Of a stretch of DNA of 62,475 bases, positions 18,232 to 27,194 are shown piece after piece. The notes under the pieces are model-generated. The model did not search any database, was not told the DNA's origin, and saw only the letters and a list, made by a program, of their open reading frames with translations. The DNA lies in contig JBFLWK010000008.1 of assembly GCA_040757695.1 (NCBI GenBank), positions 1-62,475 of the forward strand, written 5' to 3'. A program made the position numbers and the translations under genes. The stretch comes from Elusimicrobiota bacterium (GTDB lineage Bacteria > Elusimicrobiota > UBA8919). The stretch's first letter is position 1. Every line of letters starts with the position of its first letter.

Positions 18232-18255
18232 TTTCATGTTTGCGGAAACACGAAA
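18232..18255. promoter_or_regulatory. Palindromic operator candidate, downstream copy
   Basis: Half-sites TTTCATGTTT and AAACACGAAA around GCGG. It is 10 bp before the ATG of the epimerase at 18266 and 8 bp after the stop of the winged-helix gene. Confidence 0.65.
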
Positions 18256-18265
18256 TGAGGTTTTT

Positions 18266-19258
18266 ATGATTTTAGTAACTGGTGGGGCGGGATTTATTGG
18301 CTCGCATATTGTTGATGCGCTATTAAAAAGAGGATATTCCGTTACAGTTCTGGACAATTTTTGTACTGGCAAAAAGGAAAATTTAGAATTTGCTCAATCT
18401 CTCAATCTCTCAACCCCCACCCGATTAAAATCGGGTGCTACAAGTCGGGGGCTACAATCTCTGGAAGTAGTTAAAGGTGATATAAGAGATACAAAACTTG
18501 TTAAAAAAATTATGAAAGGTGTTGACTATGTGCTGCATCAGGCGGCACTGCGTTCTGTTCCGCGTTCTATAGACGACCCTGTTTCAACAAATGATGTCAA
18601 CATCACAGGTACACTTAATCTTTTAATTGCGGCAAAAAACGCAAAAGTCAAAAGGTTTATTTACGCATCCTCATCTTCTGTTTATGGTGATTCACCCGAA
18701 TTGCCGAAAACTGAAAACCAAATACCGAAACCTATATCGCCATATGCAGCTTCAAAACTTGCCGGCGAGTATTATTGCTATGTATTTTCAAAAACATTCG
18801 GGCTTGAAACGGTTTCATTACGATATTTTAATGTGTTTGGTCCGCGTCAGGACCCTAAATCCAAATATGCAGTTGTTGTACCAAAGTTTATCTATGCAGG
18901 TTTAAAAAACAAGCCGTTTGAAATTCACAGCGATGGCAAGCAATCCCGCGATTTCACATATATTGATAATGTAGTAAGTGCAAACCTTCTTGCAATGACA
19001 GCAAAAAATGTATCAGGAAAAGTTTTTAATATCGCCTGTAACGATAAACATTCTGTTTTGGAAATTGCCAGAACAGTTTCTAAAATCCTAAAAATCAAAC
19101 CGAGATTTGTCTATAAACCAAAGCGAGCCGGCGATGTCAGGCATACACTTGCGGATATAACGCTTGCCAAAAGATTCTTGGGCTATAAACCACTGGTCAA
19201 TTTTGAAGTCGGCATGAAAAAAACAATAAAGTATTTCAACGAATTTTATAGAATTTAA
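18266..19258 (+). CDS. NAD-dependent epimerase/dehydratase (UDP-sugar 4-epimerase type)
   Basis: A 330-residue extended SDR. Seen: [46 protein letters not shown], the YxxxK in SPYAASKLAGEYY, and RYFNVFGPRQDP. The features fit WbpP-like UDP-GlcNAc/GalNAc 4-epimerases. After about residue 43 there is an insertion of about 24 residues (SLNLSTPTRLKSGATSRGL), encoded by 8-mer repeats (18394-18413) and a REP-like palindrome (18414-18455). It sits where the family has a short loop after the second beta strand. The start at 18266 follows GAGG. Confidence 0.87.
   Translation: MILVTGGAGFIGSHIVDALLKRGYSVTVLDNFCTGKKENLEFAQSLNLSTPTRLKSGATSRGLQSLEVVKGDIRDTKLVKKIMKGVDYVLHQAALRSVPRSIDDPVSTNDVNITGTLNLLIAAKNAKVKRFIYASSSSVYGDSPELPKTENQIPKPISPYAASKLAGEYYCYVFSKTFGLETVSLRYFNVFGPRQDPKSKYAVVVPKFIYAGLKNKPFEIHSDGKQSRDFTYIDNVVSANLLAMTAKNVSGKVFNIACNDKHSVLEIARTVSKILKIKPRFVYKPKRAGDVRHTLADITLAKRFLGYKPLVNFEVGMKKTIKYFNEFYRI
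18394..18455 (-). repeat. CTCAATCT repeat plus nested REP palindrome inside a gene
   Basis: Two CTCAATCT units and a partial third are followed by CACCCGATT/AATCGGGTG (18418-18426, 18429-18437) with CTAC, then a second outer arm of GGGGG with CTAC (18452-18455). The whole block is read in frame by the epimerase gene. Confidence 0.75.
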
Positions 19259-19267
19259 CTTGCAATT

Positions 19268-19290
19268 CCCTGTGGCTTGCCACAGGGTAG
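19268..19290 (-). repeat. Palindrome with TAG flank
   Basis: CCCTGTGGC (19268-19276) and GCCACAGGG (19279-19287) are separated by TT and followed by TAG. It abuts the truncated receptor remnant and may mark the deletion joint. Confidence 0.55.
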
Positions 19291-19669
19291 TTCATTCGCA
19301 ATTCTTGATGGGAGTTATTCAATTTACAAAAGTAAAACTACTGGACTGATAAGTTATAACGAAATTGTTCCATATGCACCGAAAACAAAATTTAACATTT
19401 CGTTAAATCATCTCATTGGCAAATTCAGAACAACACTATCTGCAAATTATACAAGCAAGCAATATACGAGTTGGTATTATCTTTATTATCCAGAAAATTA
19501 CACACTTCTAGAAAAAACAGTTTGTAATCTTGGTTTAATCTATTCACCGAATATACATTTGGATATCTCTGTCAAGATAGAAAACTTATCTGATGAAAAA
19601 TACAAACAACCTTACGAATACCTAATTTCACCACGAACTATCAGTGCTGAAACAGTTTTCAGATTTTAG
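19277..19669 (+). pseudogene. C-terminal remnant of a TonB-dependent receptor
   Basis: The frame reads like the last strands of an outer-membrane beta barrel: alternating FNISLNHLIGKFRTTLSANY, LGLIYSPNIHLDISVKIENL, then [20 protein letters not shown] and a terminal aromatic (FRF). The NLSDEKY motif before the last strands is typical of BtuB-like receptors. The plug domain and most of the barrel are missing and there is no signal peptide. The first residues come from the palindrome at 19268-19290. It is a remnant, not a functional transporter. Confidence 0.7.
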
Positions 19670-19673
19670 CAAA

Positions 19674-21092
19674 ATGAAGAAGTTTATTGTTAGTCAGTTG
19701 AATTTTGTAATTCTTGGTTTGGTAATAGGTTTGGTTATTGGTTATCTTTCATATCGTGGTATTTTTGAGACACTGGAATTAAAGACAATTGATGCACGAT
19801 TTCTTGTTACCAGAAGTGTTTCCACTAAACTGCCTGACCCAAGAATTGTTATTGTCGCTATTGACGAAGAAACACGACAAAAAATCGTTCACCCGTGGCC
19901 ATTTCCAAGATCATATTACGTAGAAATAGTTAATTATCTCTCTCAAGCAAAAGTTATCGCGTTTGACTTACTCTTTATAAAACCAAGTTTACCGAAAGAC
20001 GATAATACTTTAATTGCAAGTGCCTTAAAATACAAAAATATAATCTGGCAGAGTTATTTTGGTTCTGAAAAAAAGCCAACCTTGCCAATTATACCGTCGG
20101 CGGATTATGGATTTGCTGATGTGCTAAAAGACGCAGATGGTTGTGTTCGTAGAATTCAAGTAACTAAAACAGACACTTCTGGTAAAACACATTTCTGCTT
20201 TGCGCAGGCAGTAGCTGCCAAGCATGTAGTCGGTGATTTTCAATCACCGTTTACGCCGATTGAAAATCGGCGGCTACAATGTCAGAGGGGCTTCAGCGTC
20301 GGTCCGGATGAACGTTCTACTACAAAAACTATACCATTAGATAGACAGAATGCTACATACATAAACTATACAGGTCCTGCAGGAAGTTTTCCTACGATAC
20401 CATTCTGGAAAGTTTTACAGAAAAAAGTTTCGCCTGATTTTTTCAACGGTAAAATCGTGCTTGTCGGGTATATCCCATCTGTTGGTGAAGAAACAGATGT
20501 TTTTTATACACCGTTTTTGACTGGCTTGGTTTCATTTGGAAAAAGAAAAATGAAGATGATGTCAGGAGTTGAACTTCACGCTAATGCTATCTCAACCTTG
20601 CTGAATAGCGATTATATTGTAGCACTATCTCAAACAAAAAATTTCACTATTTTATTTCTGTTAATCCTTGTCACTACAATTATTGTCCGTCGGCTAAACT
20701 GGTGGAAAGGGATAGTTTTTAGTTTTCTGTTGGTTTTTTGTTTTGTCTATGTATCGTATTATTTTTTTGGAGCTAAAAACTTGTTGCTTCAAATAACTCC
20801 GAATATATTTGGAATTTGTTTTGGTTATATCGGTATTGGTATAAACAGCGGTGAAGTTGTTGTTGGTAATATCGGTGCAAAAAGGCGGATGGATTATACT
20901 GTTATCGGTGATAATGTCAATATTGCTTCTCGTTTAGAATCATTAAATAAAAAATACAATACCAAAATCATAATCAGTGTGGATACTTACAAAAAAGTAA
21001 AAGATATAGTTACTGTTAAACCACTCGGTTTAGAATATCTTAAAGGCAAACTCCAGCCAATAGAAATTTACGAACTCACAGGATTATTGTAG
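19674..21092 (+). CDS. CHASE2 sensor with half a class III cyclase domain
   Basis: Residues about 30-330 form a CHASE2 extracellular sensor ([51 protein letters not shown]), followed by three TM helices (about 322-390). The chain then enters the second half of an adenylate/guanylate cyclase domain at [20 protein letters not shown], with [15 protein letters not shown]. The first half, which carries the metal-binding aspartates, is absent, with the frame intact. As it stands the protein should not make cyclic nucleotide alone. A REP pair (20226-20277) is also read through in the CHASE2 domain. The start at 19674 is taken from MKKFIVSQ before the first TM. Confidence 0.8.
   Translation: MKKFIVSQLNFVILGLVIGLVIGYLSYRGIFETLELKTIDARFLVTRSVSTKLPDPRIVIVAIDEETRQKIVHPWPFPRSYYVEIVNYLSQAKVIAFDLLFIKPSLPKDDNTLIASALKYKNIIWQSYFGSEKKPTLPIIPSADYGFADVLKDADGCVRRIQVTKTDTSGKTHFCFAQAVAAKHVVGDFQSPFTPIENRRLQCQRGFSVGPDERSTTKTIPLDRQNATYINYTGPAGSFPTIPFWKVLQKKVSPDFFNGKIVLVGYIPSVGEETDVFYTPFLTGLVSFGKRKMKMMSGVELHANAISTLLNSDYIVALSQTKNFTILFLLILVTTIIVRRLNWWKGIVFSFLLVFCFVYVSYYFFGAKNLLLQITPNIFGICFGYIGIGINSGEVVVGNIGAKRRMDYTVIGDNVNIASRLESLNKKYNTKIIISVDTYKKVKDIVTVKPLGLEYLKGKLQPIEIYELTGLL
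20226..20277. repeat. BIME-like pair of REP palindromes inside a gene
   Basis: GTAG (20226-20229), CGGTGATT/AATCACCG (20231-20238, 20242-20249), a six-base spacer, GCCGATT/AATCGGC (20255-20261, 20265-20271), then CTAC (20274-20277). Two REP units face each other. The 52 bp, and some sequence after it, are translated in frame within the CHASE2 domain. Confidence 0.8.
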
Positions 21093-21126
21093 ACCTCTCG
21101 CCTTTTTTGTAATATGGATTTTTTTA

Positions 21127-21155
21127 TTTGACTTTTTTATTTTTTTTTGTATAAT
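21127..21155 (+). promoter_or_regulatory. Promoter of nucleotide-sugar dehydrogenase, leaderless
   Basis: TTGACT (about 21128-21133) and TATAAT (21150-21155) are 16 bp apart. The ATG at 21163 follows after 7 nt and has no Shine-Dalgarno. Confidence 0.65.
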
Positions 21156-21162
21156 TTTTTTT

Positions 21163-22455
21163 ATGAACCTGAAAGAAAAGATTGAGAGAAAAGAGGCGGT
21201 TGTTTGTGTTATTGGTTTAGGCTATGTAGGGCTTCCACTTGCGATACTGTTTGCTAAGAGTGGCTTCAAAACTATTGGGCTTGATATTGATAGCAAAAAA
21301 ATAACAGCACTTAAAAACAAAAAAAGTTATATCAAACATATTCCATCAGCATCTCTCAAAAATCTGAATACACTAAAACCGTCAACCGATTTCGCTGAAT
21401 TGAAAAACGCCGATTGTATTATTATCTGTGTGCCAACACCATTAACCGAGATGAAAGAGCCGGATATGAGTTTTGTGGTAAAAACTTCGGAAGTAATTGC
21501 AAAGTTTTTGCACAAAGACCAGTTAGTAATTCTTGAAAGCACCACATATCCTGGCACGACAGATGAGATTGTAAAGCCGATTTTAGAAAAAGGTGGTCTT
21601 AAGGCAGGTGTTAATTTTTATCTTGCGTTTTCGCCTGAACGCGAGGATCCGGGTAACAAAAATTTCACGACGACGACAATTCCAAAAGTTGTCGGTGGCA
21701 TAAATAAAATTTCAACTGAAATTGCATCACTGTTATATGGCAGTGTAATAAACAAAGTTGTTCCAGTTTCGTCTATGAAAGTTGCAGAAGCAACCAAAAT
21801 GTTAGAAAATACATTCAGGGCAGTTAACATTGCGATGATAAACGAACTGAAAATTCTGTTTGACAGAATGGGGTTTAATATTTGGGAAGTGATAGAAGCG
21901 AGCAAAACGAAACCCTTCGGATTTATGCCGTTTTATCCAGGACCCGGCTGGGGTGGGCATTGTATTCCAATAGACCCGTTTTATCTATCGTGGAAAGCGA
22001 AACAGTATAATTTTCAGACGAAATTTATAGAACTGGCTGGTGAGATAAACACTAAAATGCCTGAATATGTTGTTGAAAAATTGCAGGATGCACTTAACAA
22101 AAAAGGCATTCCACTCAAAAATTCAAAAGTGTTGATACTTGGGATGGCATACAAAAAAGACTCTGATGATATAAGGGAATCACCATCTTTGGAACTTATT
22201 GAAATTTTAGAAAGAAAAGGTGCGGTTGTTTCCTACAATGACCCGTATATTCTGAAAATACCAAAAATGCGTCGGCATCAAATAGAAAAAAAATCTGTTA
22301 CATTAACAAAAAATAACCTGAAACAATTTGATGCAGTATTGATTTCTACTGACCATTCCTGTTATGACTACAATTTTATCCTGAAAAATTCAAGGTTGAT
22401 TGTTGATACAAGGAATGCCATCAGCAAAAAAAGCAAAAAAATTGTTAAAGCGTGA
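21163..22455 (+). CDS. UDP-N-acetylglucosamine/mannosamine 6-dehydrogenase family
   Basis: A 430-residue nucleotide-sugar dehydrogenase of the WbpA/WecC group. Seen: VIGLGYVGLPLAILFAKSGF, CVPTPLTEMKEPDMSFV, ESTTYPGTTDE, FSPEREDPGN, and the catalytic region GPGWGGHCIPIDPFYLSWKA. The GGHCIPIDP motif and the EREDPGN segment separate it from UDP-glucose dehydrogenase. The product would be a uronic acid of an amino sugar for surface glycan. It overlaps comF by 4 nt (GTGA). Confidence 0.9.
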   Translation: MNLKEKIERKEAVVCVIGLGYVGLPLAILFAKSGFKTIGLDIDSKKITALKNKKSYIKHIPSASLKNLNTLKPSTDFAELKNADCIIICVPTPLTEMKEPDMSFVVKTSEVIAKFLHKDQLVILESTTYPGTTDEIVKPILEKGGLKAGVNFYLAFSPEREDPGNKNFTTTTIPKVVGGINKISTEIASLLYGSVINKVVPVSSMKVAEATKMLENTFRAVNIAMINELKILFDRMGFNIWEVIEASKTKPFGFMPFYPGPGWGGHCIPIDPFYLSWKAKQYNFQTKFIELAGEINTKMPEYVVEKLQDALNKKGIPLKNSKVLILGMAYKKDSDDIRESPSLELIEILERKGAVVSYNDPYILKIPKMRRHQIEKKSVTLTKNNLKQFDAVLISTDHSCYDYNFILKNSRLIVDTRNAISKKSKKIVKA

Positions 22456-23159
22456 ATATATCAAAGATAATAAATCCCGTCCTTAATTTTTTCTTTCCCA
22501 ATACCTGTATTATCTGTGGTGAAGATGTAGAACCTCCTGACCTGTCTGTTTGTAATAGATGTCTCAATAAAATTGAATACATAAAACCGCCATACTGTTT
22601 AACCTGTCATCAGCCGTTGCCTGATGGTGGTGCGCATTGCTGGCAATGCCGAAAAACAAAATATCATTTTGAAAAAATAATTACCGTCGGTAAATATACA
22701 GGTATTTTAAGAGAGTTGATACTAAAATTTAAGGAAGCAGAATTCTTAAAAATAACGCTTGGGAAACTTTTATTAGATACTACATTAAAAAAGGTTAATA
22801 CAGCTGATATTGATTTAATCACTGCTGTTCCGTTAAGCAAAAAAAGAGAGTTCAAACGCGGATACAACCAGTCACAACTTCTTGCCGAATTTTTAGGTAA
22901 GAATCTGAACAAACAGGTGATTTCAAATAATCTTGTAAGAGTAAAAGAAACCCGACCACAATTTGAACTTACCCGCGAAGAGCGCCTTGTCAATTTGAAA
23001 GATGCCTTTTCTGTAAAAGAGCCGTCAGTATTCAGAGGCAAAAATGTAGCGATAGTAGACGATATAACCACAACCTGTACGACTATTGAAGAATGTTCAA
23101 AAGTTTTAAGACATGCCGGCGCAAAAAAAATCTATGGCTTGATTCTCGCCAGAGATTAA
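22452..23159 (+). CDS. ComF family phosphoribosyltransferase-like protein
   Basis: A 235-residue ComF-like protein. The N-terminus has a zinc-ribbon pattern (CIICGEDVEP, CNRCL, CLTCHQPL, CWQCRKT). The C-terminal half has the phosphoribosyltransferase site VAIVDDITTTCTTIEECS. In naturally competent bacteria ComF acts with the DNA-uptake machinery, but it is also found in many non-competent species. The start is the GTG at 22452, which overlaps the stop of the preceding gene. Confidence 0.85.
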   Translation: MNISKIINPVLNFFFPNTCIICGEDVEPPDLSVCNRCLNKIEYIKPPYCLTCHQPLPDGGAHCWQCRKTKYHFEKIITVGKYTGILRELILKFKEAEFLKITLGKLLLDTTLKKVNTADIDLITAVPLSKKREFKRGYNQSQLLAEFLGKNLNKQVISNNLVRVKETRPQFELTREERLVNLKDAFSVKEPSVFRGKNVAIVDDITTTCTTIEECSKVLRHAGAKKIYGLILARD

Positions 23160-23179
23160 AAATTTTCAATTTTGTCCTG

Positions 23180-25465
23180 TTATTCTTCAAAGCCGGCGAT
23201 TAGGATTTCTACCCGTCGGTTTTTTGCTCTACCTTCTTCGGTCTCGTTTGAGACAAGTGGCTTGGATTTCCCGAAACCAGCAGTCCGAATTTTGTTTGCA
23301 GCAATCACGTTACCTACAAAATAATTTTTTACACTCTGTGCACGATTTAATGAAAGTTGCAGATTATACTCGTCAGTGCCAGTATTATCAGTATGTCCGT
23401 GTATCACTATATACGGCTTTTTTTTGGCTCGGATTTTATCAAGCAGTTCATTCAAAACAGGGAATGCATCAATGCGTATTTCAGCGCTATCTATTTCAAA
23501 ATTGATACTGCTCATTACTTTTTTGTCCTGCACCTTGCCTACCTCAAACAGCCCACCGCATATAATTTGACCGCCAGATTCACTGCTTATACCACCAGCG
23601 GTTGCAACTGATATTTTTTCGTTGTTGTTGATTGCGATAAATTTTGGTTTTGTTTTTTCTACTGATGCTGTCACGGCGCCTATTTCTAATCCATCATTGT
23701 AGTCCTTCCATATATCGCCTCTGTTGCGGGAAACAAACACACCTTTATCGGTAGCGACAAAAATGTTGCTTGAATTTTTAGGGTTGATTTTTACAGAATG
23801 AACTTTTAATGGTGGGATAGGTGTTGGCAATCCATAATTTTTGGCTCTGAACAGTTTGTCATCATCGCTAACCAGTATACCTTCATCACCTCGTGCAACA
23901 AACACTTTTGCAGTATCCGGGTCAACCGCTATTGAACGAACGGGCTTGGTCTCGTCTTCTTCCTTGATTAACAGATTCCAACTTTTACCGGCGTCATTTG
24001 ACAGAAACAAGCCGCCTTTTTTATTACCTGCATACAGTTTTTTAGGTTCTTTCGGACTGAAACAGAGCCGTTGGACTACCTCTTTTGAGACGGAATCCCA
24101 TTTTTTCTCTTTTTTATAGATACCATTAGCAGTTGCAACATATTTTTTATTAGTTTTTGGCTGAACTGTAATATCAAAAATTTCAGGATAGATACCTTTT
24201 GAAATTTCAAACAAGCCATCGTTATCTTCTTTCCAGGTAGCGCCTAAATCTTTCGTCTCAAAAATACCTTTGGTTTTAGTGCCGACATAAAGCGTTTTTT
24301 TCGCATCCATCTCAACAGATACAACCACATCGTTGATACCTTCATCAATTCGCTGCCAGTTAGTTTTACCATCGTCTGATTTTATAAGCCCTTTTTTTTC
24401 AGTTGCCAGAAATGTTCTATCCGTATCAGCTTCTTTCAGCATATCAAACAGTTCGCCAATATCGCCAATATCAATATTTAGCCATATATCCGAACCAATC
24501 TCAGGCACTTCTGACAGCCGCCGTTCCAGTTTATGAGAACATATAGTATTTGTATCACCTGCTGAAACCAGTTTATCAGACGGCGAGAATGCAACCTCTA
24601 ACAGTGTTTTATCGTAAGTAGAAAAAGTATTGATAACCTTTCGGGTTTCGGTATTATACACAATAACTGTACCATTAACTAACCCGCAGGCAAGTTTTTC
24701 TTCGTCTGCAGACAGCGAGATAGAGTTGACAAATTCAGACAATCGTGCAAAAACTGATGATGCTTTGAACCGCATATCCCATATCTGAATTGTCTTATCC
24801 CAACTTGACGAATAAATTTTATCACCCTGTTTGTTCCATTTTATACAGGAGACGGTTGAAAAATGGTCAAGGATAGTATACAGTATATTCTCGCCTTTTA
24901 CATTCCATACAATAATTGAATTATCTGCACAGGCGGATGCAAGCATATCGCCCCGTGGTGAAAAATCCAGCGAGGTTACAAGTGTTAGATGTTTAACATA
25001 GTTTCTTATTCGTTTACCAAAATGTACATCCCACAAAAAAATACAGCCACCCCAGTCGCCTGATGCAAGATATTTACTATTAGGCGAGAACGTCAGCGAT
25101 GTAACAACATTCGTATGTTCTTTGAGTGCTCTTAATTCTTTACTGAAATTGGTATCCCATAATTTTATAGAACCATCTGTATAGCCGATCGCGAGTATAT
25201 TTCCGTCGGGCGAGAATGCAAATGATTTAATCAAGTACTTATGGTTTTCAAAAGTTTTTAGTAACCGAAGTGTCTGTGCAGCCCGTAATTCAACCCAGTA
25301 GTTTGTAGCGACACCTAAATATCTGTTGTCAGGTGAGAACTTAATACTTGCGATTTGGTTTACCAGTTCGCCTTTAGAAAATATCTTAATTTTATCCTGT
25401 GGGTAAAGGCGGGTAAAAGGTAAAAGGTAAAAGGTAAAAGGTAAAAGGTAAAAAAACTTTTTCAT
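23180..25465 (-). CDS. Secreted WD40 / BNR-sortilin / OmpA fusion protein
   Basis: A 761-residue exported protein with three modules. Residues about 25-310 hold WD40 repeats (LRALKEHTNVVTSLTFSPNS, IQIWDMRF). About 330-625 hold BNR/sortilin-type beta-propeller repeats (GLFLSNDAGKSWNLL, GVFVSRNRGDIWKDY). About 650-761 hold an OmpA peptidoglycan-binding domain (IVIHGHTDNTGTDEYNLQLS, NRRVEI). It should be anchored to peptidoglycan in the periplasm or outer membrane. The signal peptide (FFYLLPFTFYLLPFT) is encoded by six GGTAAAA heptamers. It overlaps the sensor gene upstream by 4 nt. I have not met this combination as a standard architecture. Confidence 0.8.
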   Translation of the reverse strand: MKKFFYLLPFTFYLLPFTRLYPQDKIKIFSKGELVNQIASIKFSPDNRYLGVATNYWVELRAAQTLRLLKTFENHKYLIKSFAFSPDGNILAIGYTDGSIKLWDTNFSKELRALKEHTNVVTSLTFSPNSKYLASGDWGGCIFLWDVHFGKRIRNYVKHLTLVTSLDFSPRGDMLASACADNSIIVWNVKGENILYTILDHFSTVSCIKWNKQGDKIYSSSWDKTIQIWDMRFKASSVFARLSEFVNSISLSADEEKLACGLVNGTVIVYNTETRKVINTFSTYDKTLLEVAFSPSDKLVSAGDTNTICSHKLERRLSEVPEIGSDIWLNIDIGDIGELFDMLKEADTDRTFLATEKKGLIKSDDGKTNWQRIDEGINDVVVSVEMDAKKTLYVGTKTKGIFETKDLGATWKEDNDGLFEISKGIYPEIFDITVQPKTNKKYVATANGIYKKEKKWDSVSKEVVQRLCFSPKEPKKLYAGNKKGGLFLSNDAGKSWNLLIKEEDETKPVRSIAVDPDTAKVFVARGDEGILVSDDDKLFRAKNYGLPTPIPPLKVHSVKINPKNSSNIFVATDKGVFVSRNRGDIWKDYNDGLEIGAVTASVEKTKPKFIAINNNEKISVATAGGISSESGGQIICGGLFEVGKVQDKKVMSSINFEIDSAEIRIDAFPVLNELLDKIRAKKKPYIVIHGHTDNTGTDEYNLQLSLNRAQSVKNYFVGNVIAANKIRTAGFGKSKPLVSNETEEGRAKNRRVEILIAGFEE
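25412..25453. repeat. GGTAAAA tandem heptamer, six units, as signal peptide
   Basis: Six exact GGTAAAA units (minus-strand TTTTACC) encode the hydrophobic core of the signal peptide of the WD40/OmpA protein with a seven-residue period. Confidence 0.9.
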
Positions 25466-27180
25466 TTCGGAAGACGTTTCAGTCGGATAGTAAATGTTGT
25501 GCCTTCATTAACAGCGGAAGCAACTTCAATTGTGCCTTTATGTTCTGTTATTACTTTTTTTACAACTGCCAGCCCGATACCGGTTCCTTTTGTACCTTTT
25601 GTTGAAAAATCCAGCTCAAAAATATGCGGGAGATTATCTGCAGGTATCCCGGCGCCGTTATCAGTTACTTTCAAGACAAGCGAATCTGATGTAGTATCAA
25701 ACTCGGCTGAAACAATTATCTCGCCTTTGTTTTTTTCAACCGCATCTATCGCATTGGTAATAAGGTTCAAGACAGCACGTTCTATAGATTTTTTGTCAAG
25801 AAACATAGTCGGCAGTTGGTCTGCATACTGATATTTCAACTGGCTTTTTTTTTCATCTGCACGCGATTGAACGATTGTGATTATTTCATCTATAAATTTT
25901 TTTATATCCACTTCTTCTAAAGAAGGTTCGCGGTCTTTTGACAAACTGAGCATATCCAGTACCAAATCCGCAATTTTAGCCTTGCACCGTTTTACTGCAA
26001 TCCAGCCGTTTTCTATCCTGGACATCTCATGCTTTTTTATGCCCATCTCTACAACCATCGCACCCGCATCCAAGCCAAAAAGAATATTCTTTATATCATG
26101 CGATAGACATGCAACCGTCTGCCCGATTGCAGTCATTTTTGTTATTTTGATATTTTTTTCAACAAGCCGCGCATTTTGAATCGCAACACCGGCAACATCG
26201 CCAATCGCAGATAAAAGTTCAAGTTCATCCTGTGTAAATGTGCCTTTTGTACCTTTTGTATCAACATTTATTACGCCGATAATTTTATCTTGTGTTTTTA
26301 ATGGCACACACATAACAGATGAAATACCAAAACTTACTATTGACTGACCTGCTGTTCCCTCTTTTAAGAATCTATCATCAGTTGCAGCATCCGAGGTAAG
26401 TATTGACTCGCTATTTGATAAAACTCTGTTTATTATACTTCTTGAAACCGTCGGGATTTCTGTTCTGCCATCGTGGATTCGTTTCCTGTTGACAGGGATT
26501 TCCCATTCGCCTGTTTCTGAATTAACAAGCAGAATATACCCACGGTCTGCTTTTATAATACTGAATATCGTCTCCATAATTTTATTCAGCAGTTCGTTAA
26601 TCTCAAATATAGAACTGATAGCATTGTTTATTTCGTAGATTGTTTTAAGGTTCTGGAGTGCTTTCTGATATGCTTTTGTGTCCTGCTGCTGTGCACCTGC
26701 TGTCCGTATATCAGGAATAACTTGCTGTTTGGCGAACCGTATTATAGTTGCAGTTGGCGAAATTGTATCACCATCTTCTTTGATTTGGATATTTAGCCCT
26801 TTTGCGTTCTCAACAGTTCCGATTGTTGTAAATACCGCATGGGCTATTCCGAGTTTCTTTTCAGTTTCCGAAATCATAGTTGCTCGTAAAACAAAACTAC
26901 CTATTGATATAAAATCACCGTTATGTAATTCCTGCTCGGTAGAGGGCGATACTTTAAGATTATTAACGAATGTGCCGTTTGTTGAACCCAAATCTTTAAT
27001 AAAAAATTTATCAGCCCGTTGCTCAATTACAGAATGGTTTCGTGATACTTTCTCGTTATTAAGCACAATCGTATTGGTCAGATGCCTGCCAATACTCGTC
27101 TCTTTCTGCGTTAATTTGTAAACTGCGCCTTTATTTAGACCGCTTTCAACTATCAGTTCCATAAAATTCCAAACCCGCAT
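25462..27180 (-). CDS. FHA-GAF sensor histidine kinase
   Basis: FHA domain at the N-terminus (TSIGRHLTNTIVLNNEKVSRNH, written as two parts: TSIGRHL and VSRNHSVI), then GSTNGTFVNN. A GAF domain follows (about 190-345). A histidine kinase module comes last, with the phospho-acceptor region CLSHDIKNILFG and an ATPase with NLITNAIDAVEKN, DNGAGIPADNLP and GTKGTGIGLAVVKKV. FHA binds phosphothreonine, so input from a Ser/Thr kinase is likely; one is encoded at 55337. No response regulator is adjacent. The start is uncertain: the frame extends to a TTG at 27228, but an ATG at 27180 (or 27162) fits the FHA domain better. Confidence 0.82.
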   Translation of the reverse strand: MRVWNFMELIVESGLNKGAVYKLTQKETSIGRHLTNTIVLNNEKVSRNHSVIEQRADKFFIKDLGSTNGTFVNNLKVSPSTEQELHNGDFISIGSFVLRATMISETEKKLGIAHAVFTTIGTVENAKGLNIQIKEDGDTISPTATIIRFAKQQVIPDIRTAGAQQQDTKAYQKALQNLKTIYEINNAISSIFEINELLNKIMETIFSIIKADRGYILLVNSETGEWEIPVNRKRIHDGRTEIPTVSRSIINRVLSNSESILTSDAATDDRFLKEGTAGQSIVSFGISSVMCVPLKTQDKIIGVINVDTKGTKGTFTQDELELLSAIGDVAGVAIQNARLVEKNIKITKMTAIGQTVACLSHDIKNILFGLDAGAMVVEMGIKKHEMSRIENGWIAVKRCKAKIADLVLDMLSLSKDREPSLEEVDIKKFIDEIITIVQSRADEKKSQLKYQYADQLPTMFLDKKSIERAVLNLITNAIDAVEKNKGEIIVSAEFDTTSDSLVLKVTDNGAGIPADNLPHIFELDFSTKGTKGTGIGLAVVKKVITEHKGTIEVASAVNEGTTFTIRLKRLPK

Positions 27181-27194
27181 TGGAACAATATGCG

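Noticed and set aside
25412-25453. Tandem repeats considered as a CRISPR array
   Set aside because: The units are 7 bases with no spacers and no cas genes are nearby.
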